Source of the DNA: Beta vulgaris subsp. vulgaris
Taxonomy: Eukaryota; Streptophyta; Magnoliopsida; Caryophyllales; Amaranthaceae
Direction of reading: 5' to 3'
Length of the DNA stretch: 64,000 bases
NCBI RefSeq assembly: GCF_026745355.1
Contig: NC_079203.1
Coordinates: forward strand, 40,112,492-40,176,491
Position 1 is the first letter of the stretch, and each line of letters begins with the position of its first letter. Positions 1 through 11,410 of the stretch are shown here, piece by piece. The position numbers and the translations under genes are program-made. The notes below the pieces were generated by a model. The model did no database searches, was not told the DNA's origin, and was given only the letters and a program-made list of their open reading frames with translations.

Positions 1-114
1 TAACCACTCGTCCAGATGATGACTGGACGGTCTGCCATCATGATGAGTAGATCGTCTAGATGTATCCAGACGATGTCCTCCCTCGAAGAGTATTCTAATC
101 TTTGTCTTTTTCTG

Positions 115-1535
115 AAAAATGCCCCAACCTCCAAGGCTTTGGCCGAAAAAGCCGCAGCGAAGAAACGGCCGGCCGGCACCAGTGAAGCCCCTCCCTCAAA
201 AAAGGCAAAGGGTTTCACTGCCAAGAAGAAGAAGACCACACGGCCGGTTCCAAAGGTCGTGATCGATCTACCGGCCAAGGAGGAGGCCAAAGAAGAGCCG
301 ACTGAAGTTGACTCCCGGGCCCTCGTGGCCTATACTGGTCCGGCCGAGCAACCCACTCCTTCGCAACCTGACGAGGTTGTTGTCTTGGACGACGCAGGAC
401 AATCTTCTCAGCCGGACGCGGCTGTAGACGGGTCCGCCTTCTCTGGGCCAGTGGCCCAACTGGTAGGCCAGATGCCGGCTGCTTATAGGACGGCTTCCCG
501 TTCTTCTGGTGAGTCTTACTATTCCAACGTAGTTAGAACACTACGGGTTGGCGGGCGTCCGATGAGTCCGTCCAACAAACAGACCGTGGTTATTCCCATC
601 AGGTGTACTGACGAGTCTAACCTTTCAGATAAAGGGAAGGGTCCAGCTGTTGACGGCTCCCCTAGCCTCTCTGACGATGAATCTTCTCCAGCTTTTGGGA
701 AGATGTCGTCGTCTGACCGTGAGAAGCTCAAGACGGAGCTGTTCAAGTGCTTTCCTGAACCTTATATTAAGGGGTTAAGGGGAGCATCGTCTGGACATGT
801 AGGTTACATGTCTCAGCTTGCTGCCGAGGTACATCCTTTTCTCTTTAGACGCTTATGCTTTTTACTTGGCATTTATTTTCTTCTGTTTCAGTCGTCCTGA
901 CATGCCTTATCCTTTCATGTTTTCAGCTTTTTGCTCGCAGCATGATAACCGAAGACTGGGCAAAGGAGCTCAGAAAAGAAAACAAGAAGCTCGTCCACGA
1001 TGTGACAGCGGCCGCTGACCATGCCCAGTTTGCTATGGCCCAGCAAGAGGTGTTGCATCAGCAGACCAAAATTGCGCTGGAAAAACGGTCAGCCGAGCTG
1101 GAGTCTCAGATCAAAGTCTACCTTCTTCGGTTGACAGAGATGCTGGACGAACGGGCCTCATTGGAACGTGTCCTGACGGACGAGAGGAATTCAGTCATGA
1201 CAATGGCTGCTGATTTCTTCAAGGAGAACCTCGTCCTGAAGGTCAAGAACCAAGCCCTTCGCACTGAGGTTGCAGAGACCGTTGCTGGCGCCAAAGAGGC
1301 TATGACCAACGTCATAGATACCTCAAAAGAATGGGCGGTGTAGGCTTTTGGCATGATGGCCGAAGAGGAGGATATCCCCAGATATGCTCGTCGGCTGGAG
1401 TTCCAAGAAGCCTTGCATAAGGCCACCATATCTGGAGCAGAACCTCCCGTCTTTGAAGAATCCTCTCAAGACGAAGAAGGAGAAGACGATATGGAGGCTC
1501 AGGACGGAGAGGACAATGATCCTCCTGCTGCCTAG
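115..1535 (+). pseudogene. Antisense extra gene of the Tat element, last two exons (nuclear-looking protein with coiled coil)
   Basis: By comparison with the copy at 18496-21311 (-), an exon spans about 115-828. An intron at 829-926 starts with GT, ends with AG and keeps the frame (phase 0). The last exon is 927-1535. The first exon part is rich in Lys/Arg (KKRP, KKAK, AKKKKT; possible nuclear localisation) and holds a Ser/Asp/Glu stretch with LSDDESS. The last exon is a long heptad-like coiled coil, followed by an acidic tail rich in Glu and Asp. Damage: an in-frame TAG at 1341-1343, where the other copy has Lys, and TCTG instead of an AG acceptor just before 115. The upstream exons, which in the other copy carry the putative gypsy-type transposon domain, lie outside the window. 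The molecular role is unknown. Confidence 0.75.
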
Positions 1536-2492
1536 CTCTTTTGTTGTATCTTGGCCGTGAGCCACTTGTACCTTTTTTCTCTCTTTTTTTTTAGATTAGA
1601 TTGTAATCATCCCTTTCATATATGAAAAGCTATCTTTTTCAATCTTTTTTGTGCTATGCTTTACTGTTTATGACGCCTTACATTACAATCCCATATTTGT
1701 ACCAAGTACGAAAGGTACTCGTCATAATATCCTTCTATCGATCCAATCAGCTCTTTTGGCTGATTACATTAAGACCTTCATTAATGTCTAAGTATAAAAG
1801 TAATTCGTCAACATTTTTTATCTGCCCCAGTAGCTCTTTTCTGGACGTTCATCACCAAATGCTCAAGCAAAAAACTACCAAGTATAAAGGTTTGCTCGGC
1901 CAGAACCTGAGTATGTTCGTCATTGGACAAAGACTTAGTCAATTTATAAATTATGCCCCTATATGCCCCCCTTCTTGGACGAAGAGTTTTCATAACTTTT
2001 CGCTGTTCAAGAAGGAGTTGAGAAGATAATTTTTAAATAACTTGGACGTTTTTCTAAGAGTTTGTGTAACTCGTCCATCTTTGTTAAATCATGAAATAAC
2101 TTGTGCCTTTACTAAGGTTGTTATTTCGAAGTTTTGTGGCTGTTTGACGGGAAGTAGGACACCTTTACTAAGGCGTCCTAATCCTAGCCGACCTTGTTTG
2201 GGAGGTATTCAACTCTTTAAGTAAACCACCGGCCAAATCTTGCATATTTATCCATTTAAGGACGATAAGAAGTTCGGCCGACCTCCCAATGTAAGGTGCA
2301 TTGTCTGTTTGCTTTGTTGATTTTAATGACTTTGGACGATCGCAATAACTTTAAGCAAATAAATCAGACTAAGTTATAGAGAAGTAGAGTTGTATTATAT
2401 GAAGTTTGCTTGACGAATAGTCAAGATACATGTATACATTCTACTTTTTCTTTGTAATGCATTAACAAAAGATTACAATTTAGCTGGATGCC
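1536..2492. other. Non-coding spacer of the Tat element between integrase and the antisense gene
   Basis: AT-rich with no credible coding frame. Stretches such as the tracts around 2395-2460 reappear, reverse-complemented, in the matching spacer of the second element (17575-18495), so this is element sequence rather than host DNA. Any convergent terminators for pol and the antisense gene would lie here; I cannot pin one down. Confidence 0.6.
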
Positions 2493-3632
2493 CTAAACAA
2501 AGTATTTCTTCAAAGTGTCAGAATTCCATGTCCTAGGAATAGAACGCCCGTCCAATCCTTCTAGACGAAAGGTACCATTCTGAACTACTTCGATTATCTT
2601 ATAGGGTCCTTCCCAGTTAGGAGTAAGCTTGCCTAATTCTTTGGCTCGGCCGACCGCTTCCATTTTTCTGAGGACGAGGTCTCCCAGCTTTAACGGACGT
2701 CTTGCAACTCTTTTGTTGAAGTCTCTTGCCATTCTCAACTTGTATAGTTGCATCCTCAGCAGAGCGTTGCCCCTGACTTCAGGAACTAAATCCAGAGCCG
2801 TCCTAAGGGCTGCCCAGTTAGCGTTTTCTGAATACATCATTACCCTTAAAGTGGGTTCTTCAACCTCAATAGGGAGGACGACCTCAGAGCCATAAACCAT
2901 CATAAAGGGAGTCTCGCCGGTGGAATTCTTGGCCGTTGTCCTTATTGACCATAAGACCAGCTTCAATTCTTCTACCCAAAGCCCCTTAGCATTGTCCAAC
3001 TTCTTTTTTATCCCGGCCGAAAGAATCTTGTTAAAAGCCTCCACTTGCCCATTAGCCTGTGGATGAGCTACGGCTGCAAAGTGAGCTTTGATTCCTTGGT
3101 CAGCCAACCATTGACGAAGCTTGGGTGTTTCGAATTGCGGCCCATTATCAAATACGATTAACTGGGGCATGCCAAACCTTGTAATCAAGTTCTTCCAAAT
3201 GAACCCTTTGACGTCATTGGTGGTGATGCCCCTTAATGCTTCAGCTTCAACCCATTTTGTAAAGTAGTCTACAGCTACTATTATAAATTTCTTCTGGCCG
3301 GCAGCAATAGGGAAAGGCCCAAGGATGTCCATCCCCCATTTAGCAAAGGGAAGAGGAAAGAGAATGGGCGTCAAGTAATTGGACGGCTTTTGATAGTTAT
3401 TACCATGCTTTTGGCAACTATCACACTTCTTTGCATGGAGCAGTGCATCTTCTTTTAAGGACGACCAGAAATAGCCCGTCCTGAGAGCCCTTTCTGCCAA
3501 AGCTCTTCCTCCAATGTGAGAAGCACAAGCTCCCTCATGCAACTCCTTCAAAACGTCCAGACCTTCCTTTCGGCTGATGCACTTGAGAAGAGGCCGATTA
3601 TAGGATTTTTTGTATAGAGTCTCATTCCACAA
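2493..3632 (-). CDS. Ty3/gypsy integrase domain of the Tat element pol
   Basis: This 379-residue open frame is the C-terminal part of pol. It shows the integrase zinc-finger signature (HEGACASHIG followed by CDSCQKHG, the H-H-C-C pattern). The catalytic core keeps its three acids: Asp in MDILGPFP, Asp in FDNGPQF and Glu in NGQVEAFNK. The C-terminal part (RRPLKLGDLVLRKM, PNWEGPYKI) is the usual GPY/F-type module. The ATG that opens the frame is internal and not a real start, because the protein would be released from a gag-pol precursor. A frameshift near 3630 separates it from the RNase H side. Integrase inserts the retroelement cDNA in the nucleus. The core looks intact, but the element as a whole is disabled. 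Confidence 0.92.
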   Translation of the reverse strand: MWNETLYKKSYNRPLLKCISRKEGLDVLKELHEGACASHIGGRALAERALRTGYFWSSLKEDALLHAKKCDSCQKHGNNYQKPSNYLTPILFPLPFAKWGMDILGPFPIAAGQKKFIIVAVDYFTKWVEAEALRGITTNDVKGFIWKNLITRFGMPQLIVFDNGPQFETPKLRQWLADQGIKAHFAAVAHPQANGQVEAFNKILSAGIKKKLDNAKGLWVEELKLVLWSIRTTAKNSTGETPFMMVYGSEVVLPIEVEEPTLRVMMYSENANWAALRTALDLVPEVRGNALLRMQLYKLRMARDFNKRVARRPLKLGDLVLRKMEAVGRAKELGKLTPNWEGPYKIIEVVQNGTFRLEGLDGRSIPRTWNSDTLKKYFV

Positions 3633-4273
3633 TTCAAACCACTTGTCCCTTGTTTCACATACTTGGCTTCAGTTGGATCAAGAGGCAGACGGCCAGTTTT
3701 CTTAAATTCTATGATTGGACTCATCCACTCATCCTCACGGCTGAGAAACAGCACTTCTCCAGCCTCAATGCTCTTGGCCGCCTTTACTTCCCAGAAGACT
3801 ATTCTAGGAACATCTCCTTCAGCTTGATGGTTCTCTGATCTGGGCACCTGATCCAGGACGAACCTCTTTAAAGACTTGATCTCTTCTTTGACCAAATTCA
3901 TATACTTGCTCATGGACGCTTCCTAGCATTCAAACTCGCCATTGACTTGACTAACAACCAGCAGAGAGTCAGTTTTAGCTTCAATTTCCAAGGCCCCAGC
4001 CGCTTTGCACATTTTTATGCCGGCTAAGAGAGCTTCATACTCTGCTTCATTATTGGACGCCTGGAATTTGAACTTCATAGCATATTCAAACTTATCCCCT
4101 TCTGGAGATTGAAAAATGATTCCTGCCCCACATCCGTTAGCAGTTGAGGATCCATCCACCATAAGGGTCCAATGACGCCTTCCTGCCGCCGGATCTTGGA
4201 CACCTTCTAACGTAGGCCGAGTAAGCTCTACAATGAAATCAGCCAAAGCTTGGCCCTTGATTGCCTTTCTAGG
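3600..4273 (-). pseudogene. RNase H domain and linker to integrase, Tat element pol (interrupted)
   Basis: The minus-strand frame shows an RNase H fold signature: VDGSSTANGCGAG with the first catalytic Asp, NEAEYEALLAG with the catalytic Glu and KTDSLLVVSQV with the next Asp. It stops at a TAG near 3924. The reading continues as the tether to integrase (QVPRSENHQAE, PRIVFWEVK), with a frameshift near 3650. At its N-terminal side it is cut by the CACTA insertion at 4274. The preceding codons are found on the far side of that transposon at 8075 and beyond. RNase H normally removes the RNA strand during reverse transcription. Confidence 0.85.
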
Positions 4274-4470
4274 CACAACAAGAATCCGTGCTTTTAGCGT
4301 CTGAATTTACCGTCTGACGCCATCGGACGCAAATTAGCGTCTGTTTTTTAAAAATTAGCGTCCGTCTTTAGGCGGACACTAATTAGCATCCGTTTTTCTG
4401 AAATTAGCGTCCGTCTTTGGAGCGGACGCTAATTAGCGTCCGTTGTACAAGTTTACCGTCTAACATGACG
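4274..4470. repeat. Left subterminal repeat array of the CACTA element
   Basis: About eight copies of the motif TTAGCGTCCG or close variants (TTAGCGTCTG, TTACCGTCTG, GCGGACGCTAA), in both orientations, follow the terminal inverted repeat. In this superfamily such arrays bind the transposase. Confidence 0.85.
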
Positions 4471-7400
4471 GACGGTATTCAATGGTCATAAGAAAAAGAA
4501 TACGACCCACCTTATTCTCTCACCTCACATCAGAACCCACCTTATTCTCTCACCTCACATCACAACCGTCGTCAATGTTTCTCTCTCACCGTCGACGGTA
4601 TTCTGTCCGCTACCACACTTGCTCTGATTTCAAGGGAGGTTCGATCGATTTCTGAGCCAATCATCATCGCAGGTTTTCGTTTTAGGGTTAGTGATTTTTT
4701 TGGGTTGTTTCAGATCTAGTTTTTTTTGTTAATTTCTCAATTCTCCTTCAAAATCCCATATTTATCCTCTTTTTTTTTCGATTTTTATTTTCGAATCCTT
4801 TTTTCGTATGTTTTTTTCGTTTTCTCGATTTTTATTAATCCTCTCTTTTTCGATTTTTGTTTCAGATCTGATTTTTTCTTGATTTTTTTCGTCGGATTTT
4901 TGTCCTAATTATTTCGAGGTTTTTTCTTCTTCTCATCAGATTTGGGGTTTTTTGGGGATTATATATGATTTTGTGTTGATTTTGGGTATGTATTTATTTC
5001 GTTTAATTGGGTTGCTTAGGATTTTGTTTTTTATTTTATTTCAAAGTAACGACTTTTTGTTATCAATTGGAATAATTATCATTTTTAGTTTCTTAGCTGA
5101 AAATTAATACGACTTCTTATTTTCAGGTACAACTAACTTATTTACAAAGATTTTTCACAGACACTGATCAAGAATTATACCTGCTTCAAGTTGATTCGAA
5201 CAAGGTAAAAGATGACTACTTTTGATTTTTTTTGCTTTCAATTTCTGAGCTTTGATGTTCTGTGCATCAATTTAATAACAAAGAATGATTCAAATTCTAC
5301 TCAAATCTTCTAACTCCAATAAGTTTTAATCTCTTATGTCAAGTTTTAACCAATGTGCTATTGGAGCTGCTAATATGGTTTAATCTAATGTTTTATAAAA
5401 GGGTTCACCAAGTCTTGAAATGGGAAAGCAATAATCTTTACTGTTGTTATTGCTGTTTTAATGCATTTGTTTTTGGAGTTGAATTTTTTTGCTGCTCCTT
5501 CCCGTTCTTTACTATTTTTTAGACGGGGAAGATGATGTAGTTGTGAGCTGAGTGTGAACTTAAATGGGTCCAATAAGTGTGGCATGGTAGAGTAAAAAGG
5601 GAAATTAAGATATAAAGCAAAAGAGGGGAAGAACTTTAATGCAGCGAATTAGTACAAATTGAGGGAAGAATATTAAAAGTTGTGGTTTTAGTTGTGTTGA
5701 ATGTCAAACCTCCCCTGCTAGATAGGCTTAAGTATCTCCATTGGATACGAGCACTGGTACTGGACAATGGTGGTAACTTCTATTGCGCAGACAGCTAAGA
5801 CAATTAGTTAGAGCTCCTATCATATTTCATTGTTACATGACTACTTATTTTGATGTGTTAGTTTTCTCACATAAGAATTCATTCCTTGTGATGTGCAAGG
5901 CTTGAGCAGGTTGTTACTACTTCTGTCGCTTTTGAGATGGTTTTATGCTTGAGTTCTGTATGAGTAGACTGTATTTCTTCTTGACCTTCTTGCTTATGGT
6001 GACTTGACTCTGTGAATGAAATAGGCAGGGACTTTTATCTAGTAGGCAGGGACTTTTATCTAGTAGGCAAGCTGCCATTTACTAGCAGAAACACCCCCGA
6101 CATGTAGGCTCATAAGTAACTGTCTAAAGCTTTTAAGTCACGTACCTAAATCAAGCAGGAAAGTTTTTTTGAGGATAGAGAGAGTACATGATATTTGGGG
6201 TGGCATAAAACATCCTGTTGATATGGTGTTCTCAAATCTGGACCATCATCTGGTTTAGAAATATCTAATTGTCACTTAAAAAACGAAGGTTCAAGTGAGA
6301 GAAGCATTAGTTTCCTACTTTCCTGGATATGAAGATTTTCCTTTGGCGCTAAAACGATCATATGTGATGGTGAGAAAAAGTCTTAACTATTTGCTCTAAT
6401 TTTTATAACGATCATAGGTAGGATGATGATGGGGACCACTGTAATCAACAACAATAGGCTGCTGAAGTGAACACCCAACTTAAACAAGTGATAAGTGGTC
6501 TCATTAGAAGTAAGAAATTGATTTTTGTCTTTTGGTCATTGGTAAAAGTCATATGAAATTGGTTTATCAGAAGTGACAAAGAAGTAATGTTTCTCCTCTA
6601 TGCAGAATAATGATGAGTGAGATTATCAGGCCATGGCTCAGCATTTCAAAATCTGAAATTAGTGGTCTGAATTATTATCAACTAAACCCAATAAACCATC
6701 TTATATTGGTGAACGTGAACTAGATATCGTCCCTTGTAGCATCGTTTGTCAGATTTCAAGTGATGATGGAATAAAATTAACAGCTCTTAACTTCTTATAT
6801 CCAGAATATTGGATCCTTTTGGGCATCAGGTGCAACAACAAGAACACTCTATAAAGGTTTCAAACAAAGTAAAGTGTTATAGAAGCCATTAAAGTAAAAA
6901 CATTAGAAGCCGTTAAATTAATCTGTTTGCCTTGTAAAATGCCATTGCATTCTTGTGTTCTTGTTCCTGTTGGTGCTGCCTTTGGAATCTAATTGACTCA
7001 ATTATGCTTGCTTATGAGAGAAATAAGCAGAGATATTTGTTATTGTCTGAATGGCATCTGGGTGCGGCTTTTGTAACTGGATTGACTTTATAAGAGTGGT
7101 TAGTGACTTGTGATTGTAATGAAACTTCAATCTGTGCAAATCTATGTCTAGCAATGATTATGTTAACTATAATCTACATAATGATTCTTACAGTGGAATT
7201 TTGCAGGGATCTATTTGCATCTCTTTCCATTGATTATTCTTTTCGACTTTTTCTTGTTTAAGGGATTTCAGAACCCTACTACTGTTTATTAGTTATTTAA
7301 GGAATTAGTGGTATTAGCTATGTGGGTAAATCTTTCTTGTCCGGCTTACAAAATCAGATTGTATGCTTTGTTTTTGTTGATTTTTGCAGAGTTCTGAGAT

Positions 7401-7750
7401 TTGCGTCTGAGTTCCAGATTTGAAGTTGGTTTCGATCCAGATACCAGATTTGAAGTCGTTTTGGTTCCAGATTTTTTTTTTGTGGAGTTTAAAGTGTAGA
7501 TTGTAATTATATGAGATTTGTATTAGATTTTGTTCCAAGTATATTAGAATTTAGTTCTAGAATTTTTTTTCCACTTGTATCTACATTTATTATCAATAAT
7601 AATTGAATTGATTAATTTGTTTGCCTTAATAAAAGAAGTATGGTATTTGCATCATTTTATATCTTATTACATTTAATATCAATTAATTAAAAGCAAAAAG
7701 CTATTAGATTTAATACTTGTTAACCAAAAGCAAAAAAAAAAAAGTGCAAA
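4471..7750. other. Interior of the CACTA element, no coding sequence recognised
   Basis: T-rich, leader-like sequence (4600-5100) is followed by AT-rich DNA with no long frame. A 20-21 bp tandem pair (TAGGCAGGGACTTTTATCTAG) lies around 6024-6065. The stretch at 7380-7620 resembles a last exon and 3' UTR. This could be a captured host transcription unit or decayed transposase-gene introns; the sequence alone does not decide. Confidence 0.5.
4505..4564. repeat. 30-bp tandem duplication inside the CACTA element
   Basis: Two copies, 30 bp apart, of a pyrimidine-rich unit beginning ACCCACCTTATTCTCTCACC. They differ only at the end of the unit. Confidence 0.8.
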
Positions 7751-7754
7751 TGCG

Positions 7755-8071
7755 GACCAATTTACCAACCGCATCAAAGATTAGCGACTGCCAAAACGGT
7801 CGCTAATTAGCGACTGCCAGGGAAACGGTCGCTAATTAGCGTCTGCGACTGGCGGTCGCTAATTAGCGACCGTTTTGGCGGTCGCTAAAGTCAAAAAGCA
7901 GACGCTAAATATTTAGCGTCCGCATAGCGGACGCTATTTGGTGAATTAGCGACCAAGGGTTTTGCGTCAGGCTTTTAGCGTCCGTTGGCGGACGCTAATA
8001 TATTTAGCGTCCGATTCCGCGTTTTTAGCGTCTGATTTTTGCGGACGCTAAAGACTGACATTCTTGTTGTG
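7755..8071. repeat. Right subterminal repeat array of the CACTA element
   Basis: At least a dozen copies in alternating orientation of two related motifs, TTAGCGACCG/CGGTCGCTAA and TTAGCGTCCG/CGGACGCTAA, run up to the right terminal inverted repeat. The array is longer than the left one and contains a GACTGCC/GGCAGTCGC-type variant that the left lacks. Confidence 0.87.
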
Positions 8072-9470
8072 AGGCTCAAATGTTAAATCAAACATATTAA
8101 GCTCAACAGCCCATTTTAACATCCGGCCAGACGCATCCATCTTATGCAACACTTGCCTAAGCGGCTGATCTGTATATACAAGAATGCTGTGGGCCAAGAA
8201 TAAGGCCTTAACTTCCGGCTGGCCATCAGCAAAGCCAAGCCGAACTTTTCAATGGACGAATATCTGTTTTCTGCATCTTTCAGCACATGGCTCACAAAAT
8301 AGACGGGTATTTGCACCGCGTCTCTTTCAGCCAAGAGGACTGCGCTTACTGCGAAGGGTGATACAGCCAGTATACATACAACTTCTCACCTTCGGCCGGA
8401 CTGATCAGCCTAGGCAGTTGCCGAAGATGATCTTTTACTTGCTGAAGCGCCACCTCAGCTTCTTCCGACCACTCAAACTTGGCATTCTTCTTGATAGTAG
8501 CAAAGAAATGGTGACATTTGTCCCTGATTTTGAGAGAAACCGTCCAAAGCAGCCAAACAGCCCGTCAACCTCTGAACTTCTTTGACTTTGGACGGCGAAG
8601 ACATATTCATAATAGCTGAATTTTTCGGGATTTGCCTCAATCCCTCTCTGATCAACCAAAAATCCCAGAAATTTCCCAGCAACTAACCGAACACACATTT
8701 TTGCGGATTAAGCTTCAATTTGAATTTTTTCAAGGTGAGGAAGGTTTCCCTCAGATCGTCCAGATGATCTTTCTCCTCTTTACTCTTGACGATCATGTCG
8801 TCGATATAGGTTCCATATTTCGCCAAGCTGCGGCTGAAAACCGTATTAATGAGCCTCTGAAATGTGGTGGCGATTTCTTAGGCCGAAAGGCATCCTGAGC
8901 CATCCATACAACCTTTCTCAGTAATGAAGGAAGTCTTATCTTGATCATCCGGCCACATAGGAATCTGGTGGAAGCCAGAAAGGCGTCCATAAAGCTCAGC
9001 AGGGCATGGCCGGCCGTGAATCACCAGACGATCAATTTTAGGCAACGGGAAGCTGTCCTTAGGACAAGCCTTGTTCAGATCGTATAATCAACGCACATTC
9101 TCCAAGTGCCATTCGGCTTTGGAACCATCACAACATTTGCTACCCAATCTGGGTAATGTGTTTCCCGGATGAATTGATTTGAGCAGCTTTTGAATTCTTC
9201 ATCAACGGCCTTATTTCTGGCCGGCCCCAGATGTCTTCTTCTCTGCCGAATAGGCTTTTGCCCCGGCTCAATGTTGAGCTTATGGACGGCCACTTCAGGG
9301 TCTATCCCAGGCATCTCTTCTACAGCATAGGCAAACACATCTTCAAATTCTCGCAGCAACGCAACTAAGGCGTCCTGAATTTCTGATCTCAAAACTGATC
9401 CAATTTTCAATGTCCTTTCCGGACGCTCTGGATTAAGCAAATCTCTACTGGACTTTCCACGGTTCTGGAC
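8072..9470 (-). pseudogene. Reverse transcriptase of the Tat element (frameshifted)
   Basis: Read on the minus strand. The N-terminal RT region at 9440-9075 (EMPGIDPEVAVHKLNI, WVANVVMVPKPNGTWRMCVDYT) is continuous. From 9070 to 8100 the palm is spread over different frames. It includes the catalytic YIDD motif (codons around 8805-8816) and the tail LKWAVELNMFDLTFEP, which ends exactly at the CACTA insertion. Several indels make it non-functional. RT copies the genomic RNA into cDNA in the virus-like particle. Confidence 0.88.
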
Positions 9471-9799
9471 GTTCTAGTCCCAGACCATTATAGCCATTAT
9501 CTCAGATGAATGCTTTTCTTCTTAAATGCCAAACACTTTCTCTTCTTGCTAGGCAAAAGCATGGACGGATTGCTTTCAGAGGAGGCATCTGAACCTTCTC
9601 AATTCTTCCTAAGCTCAACAATCTGGCCTTTAACTTCTTGGCCGAATCATCTCCTTGGCCTTGGACACTCTGCTTTCTTTCCAAGATGATGGTTTGAGTG
9701 TGGTGAGATAGCATTCTCTGGCAGCTTGCTGATCTCCATAAAGGATCCAATCTTCCCACCATCACATTCAAACTTCATCAGCATTAATGGGTCACAATG

Positions 9800-10060
9800 A
9801 CGCCTTGATGTGATTTAAGGTAGGTCGTCCAGAATGACATTATAAGCTGTCAAGTCTCGTACTACCAAAAATTTCACAAAAAGCGTCCTGGCCGCATCTT
9901 TTTCTCCAACCTGACGGGCAATGTGACGGTTCCCATAGGGTGTATGACCTCCGCCAAAACCAATTATAGGATGATTTACCGGCATCAACTCATTTTTGTC
10001 AAACTTTAAACGAGACAAACAATCAGCACTGATTATATCAGTGAGCTTCCGTATCAATCA
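9800..10060 (-). pseudogene. Aspartic protease region of the Tat polyprotein
   Basis: The open stretch reads ADCLSRLKFDKNELMPVNHP, IIGFGGG and FLVVRDLTAYNVILDDLP. These are the characteristic downstream segments of the retropepsin in Tat-type elements. The catalytic Asp-Ser/Thr-Gly side lies just upstream (above 10060) and is not in the same frame. The region between 9470 and 9800 is the degraded PR-RT linker. Confidence 0.75.
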
Positions 10061-10149
10061 AAATTCGCCTAACCCTGAGGTTGGCAATCTTCATTTCCAC
10101 AACAGGGATCATCATGGGCGTCCTTATTTCCCTCGGTCCAGCTCGCTGA

Positions 10150-11410
10150 CCACTATTTTTGGAAAAGGATCAGACTCGGCCTGGTTGTGAGCATAACCTG
10201 GCTGAGTTCCCTCAAATAGTTTTTGTGGCCGCGATTTGTTGGACCTCCAGCGCAAATCCTCCTGAGATGACCATTACACATCATCATCCGTGCTATCTCC
10301 GTCCATTTTCTTCCTTGACGGTTATCCCTTTTCTGAAACTTCCTTCCTGACGAGGGTAGGTAATTGTTCATCTTTCCTTTTCGAGCCAACTCTTCTAGGC
10401 TCGCTTCAAATGCTTGCATTCATTGGTTTCATGCCCACAATCTTTGTGAAAGTGACAATACTTGCTCTTGTCTCTGTTACGGTAAGGCGTCTTCATTCGG
10501 CCGGCGCCTTTAGCTCATGCTGATCTTTTATTTCCATCAAAATGGAATATTGATCTTTGTTGAACTCTATTGGTTCAGCTGAGGCCGCCGGCTCTGACCG
10601 CCTACTTCTCTTGGACGAGGTGGTCATAGAAGTCATTCCCAAGTCTCAGCCTTCTTGGGCGGATTCTTTTTTGGCTGAACAGCTTCCTTCACTTTCTTCA
10701 CTTCTGGCTGTTTGCTTCAGCACAACCTCTGTGGCATGAATGAATGCTTCAGCCTCCCTCAATGCTTCCGTCAAAGTAGTGATTTTCTTCTTCACCAAAT
10801 CAAACTTAAAACTTCCTGGCTTAGCCTCTGATGAAGGCGTCAAACGCCACACCCGCATTCAGATCTTGGATCTGCAATGCCTCTAGATTAAATCCTCTTC
10901 ACATAACCTCTCAAGGCCCTTAGGACCTTGGATGACTTTCCCAGGTGCATGCTTGTTTTTTGTTCTTGACGATTAGCCACAAAGTGACTGGTGAATAGAA
11001 TGCTAAGTTCAGTAAAATTTTCACTGAGTTAGGGGCAAGTTGTTAAACCATTTTTGCGCTACTCCTTCAAAGTAGCTGGAAATTCTTACACCAAGTAGCA
11101 TCGTCCACCCCTTGGACATACATCTGATGCTTGTAAGCTGATAGGTGATCGTCCGGATCAGTAGTTCCGTCAAAAGGTTCAATGGTTGGGAGCTTAACCT
11201 TTGGGAAAGGAGGGGACTCCATGATCCTGACCGAGAAAGGAGTGGGCCAATTGATCTGGAGTGCCGCCACCTGCCCTTCAATGGGTATGTGCTCCTGACG
11301 GTACTCTTTCAAAACCGGATTAGATGAGGTGTTAGCTAAGGCTTGACGCCTGTACACCATAGGCTGCAAAACTGTCTTCTCTTGCCTGGCTGGAAAGCTG
11401 ATGGCCACGG
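10150..11410 (-). pseudogene. Gag of the Tat element (several frameshifts)
   Basis: Minus-strand pieces in shifting frames. FPKVKLPTIEPFDGTTDPDD followed by HLSAYKHQMYVQGVDDA, and YFEGVAQKWFNNLP, are the core of a Retrotrans_gag (PF03732) domain at about 11250-11020. GSFKFDLVKKKITTLTEAL with REAEAFIHATE continues it at 10850-10700. A basic, low-complexity C-terminus follows to about 10150. Gag forms the virus-like particle. It is broken in at least three places. Confidence 0.85.

Larger units (their letters stand above)
4274..8071. mobile_element. Non-autonomous CACTA (En/Spm-type) transposon inserted in the Tat pol
   Basis: The ends are inverted: CACAACAAGAAT at 4274 and its complement ATTCTTGTTGTG ending at 8071. 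This is a one-base variant of the CACTACAAGAA terminus common in plant CACTA elements. The flanks carry a 3-bp target duplication, AGG at 4271-4273 and 8072-8074. Removing the element plus one AGG restores the pol reading frame, so the insertion is exact. Both ends hold many short subterminal copies of TTAGCGTCCG-like motifs. No transposase frame is visible in its 3.8 kb, and the interior looks like untranslated leader and intron sequence (T-rich, with possible splice sites near 5126-5202). It would depend on a transposase supplied from elsewhere. Confidence 0.93.

Noticed and set aside
4726..4908. Phe/Ser-rich short frame in the CACTA element
   Set aside because: A product of T-rich sequence; no start context or homology.
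4274..8071. CRISPR-like interpretation of the repeated TTAGCGTCCG motifs
   Set aside because: The motifs are short, occur in both orientations, have no regular spacers and sit at transposon ends in a plant genome.
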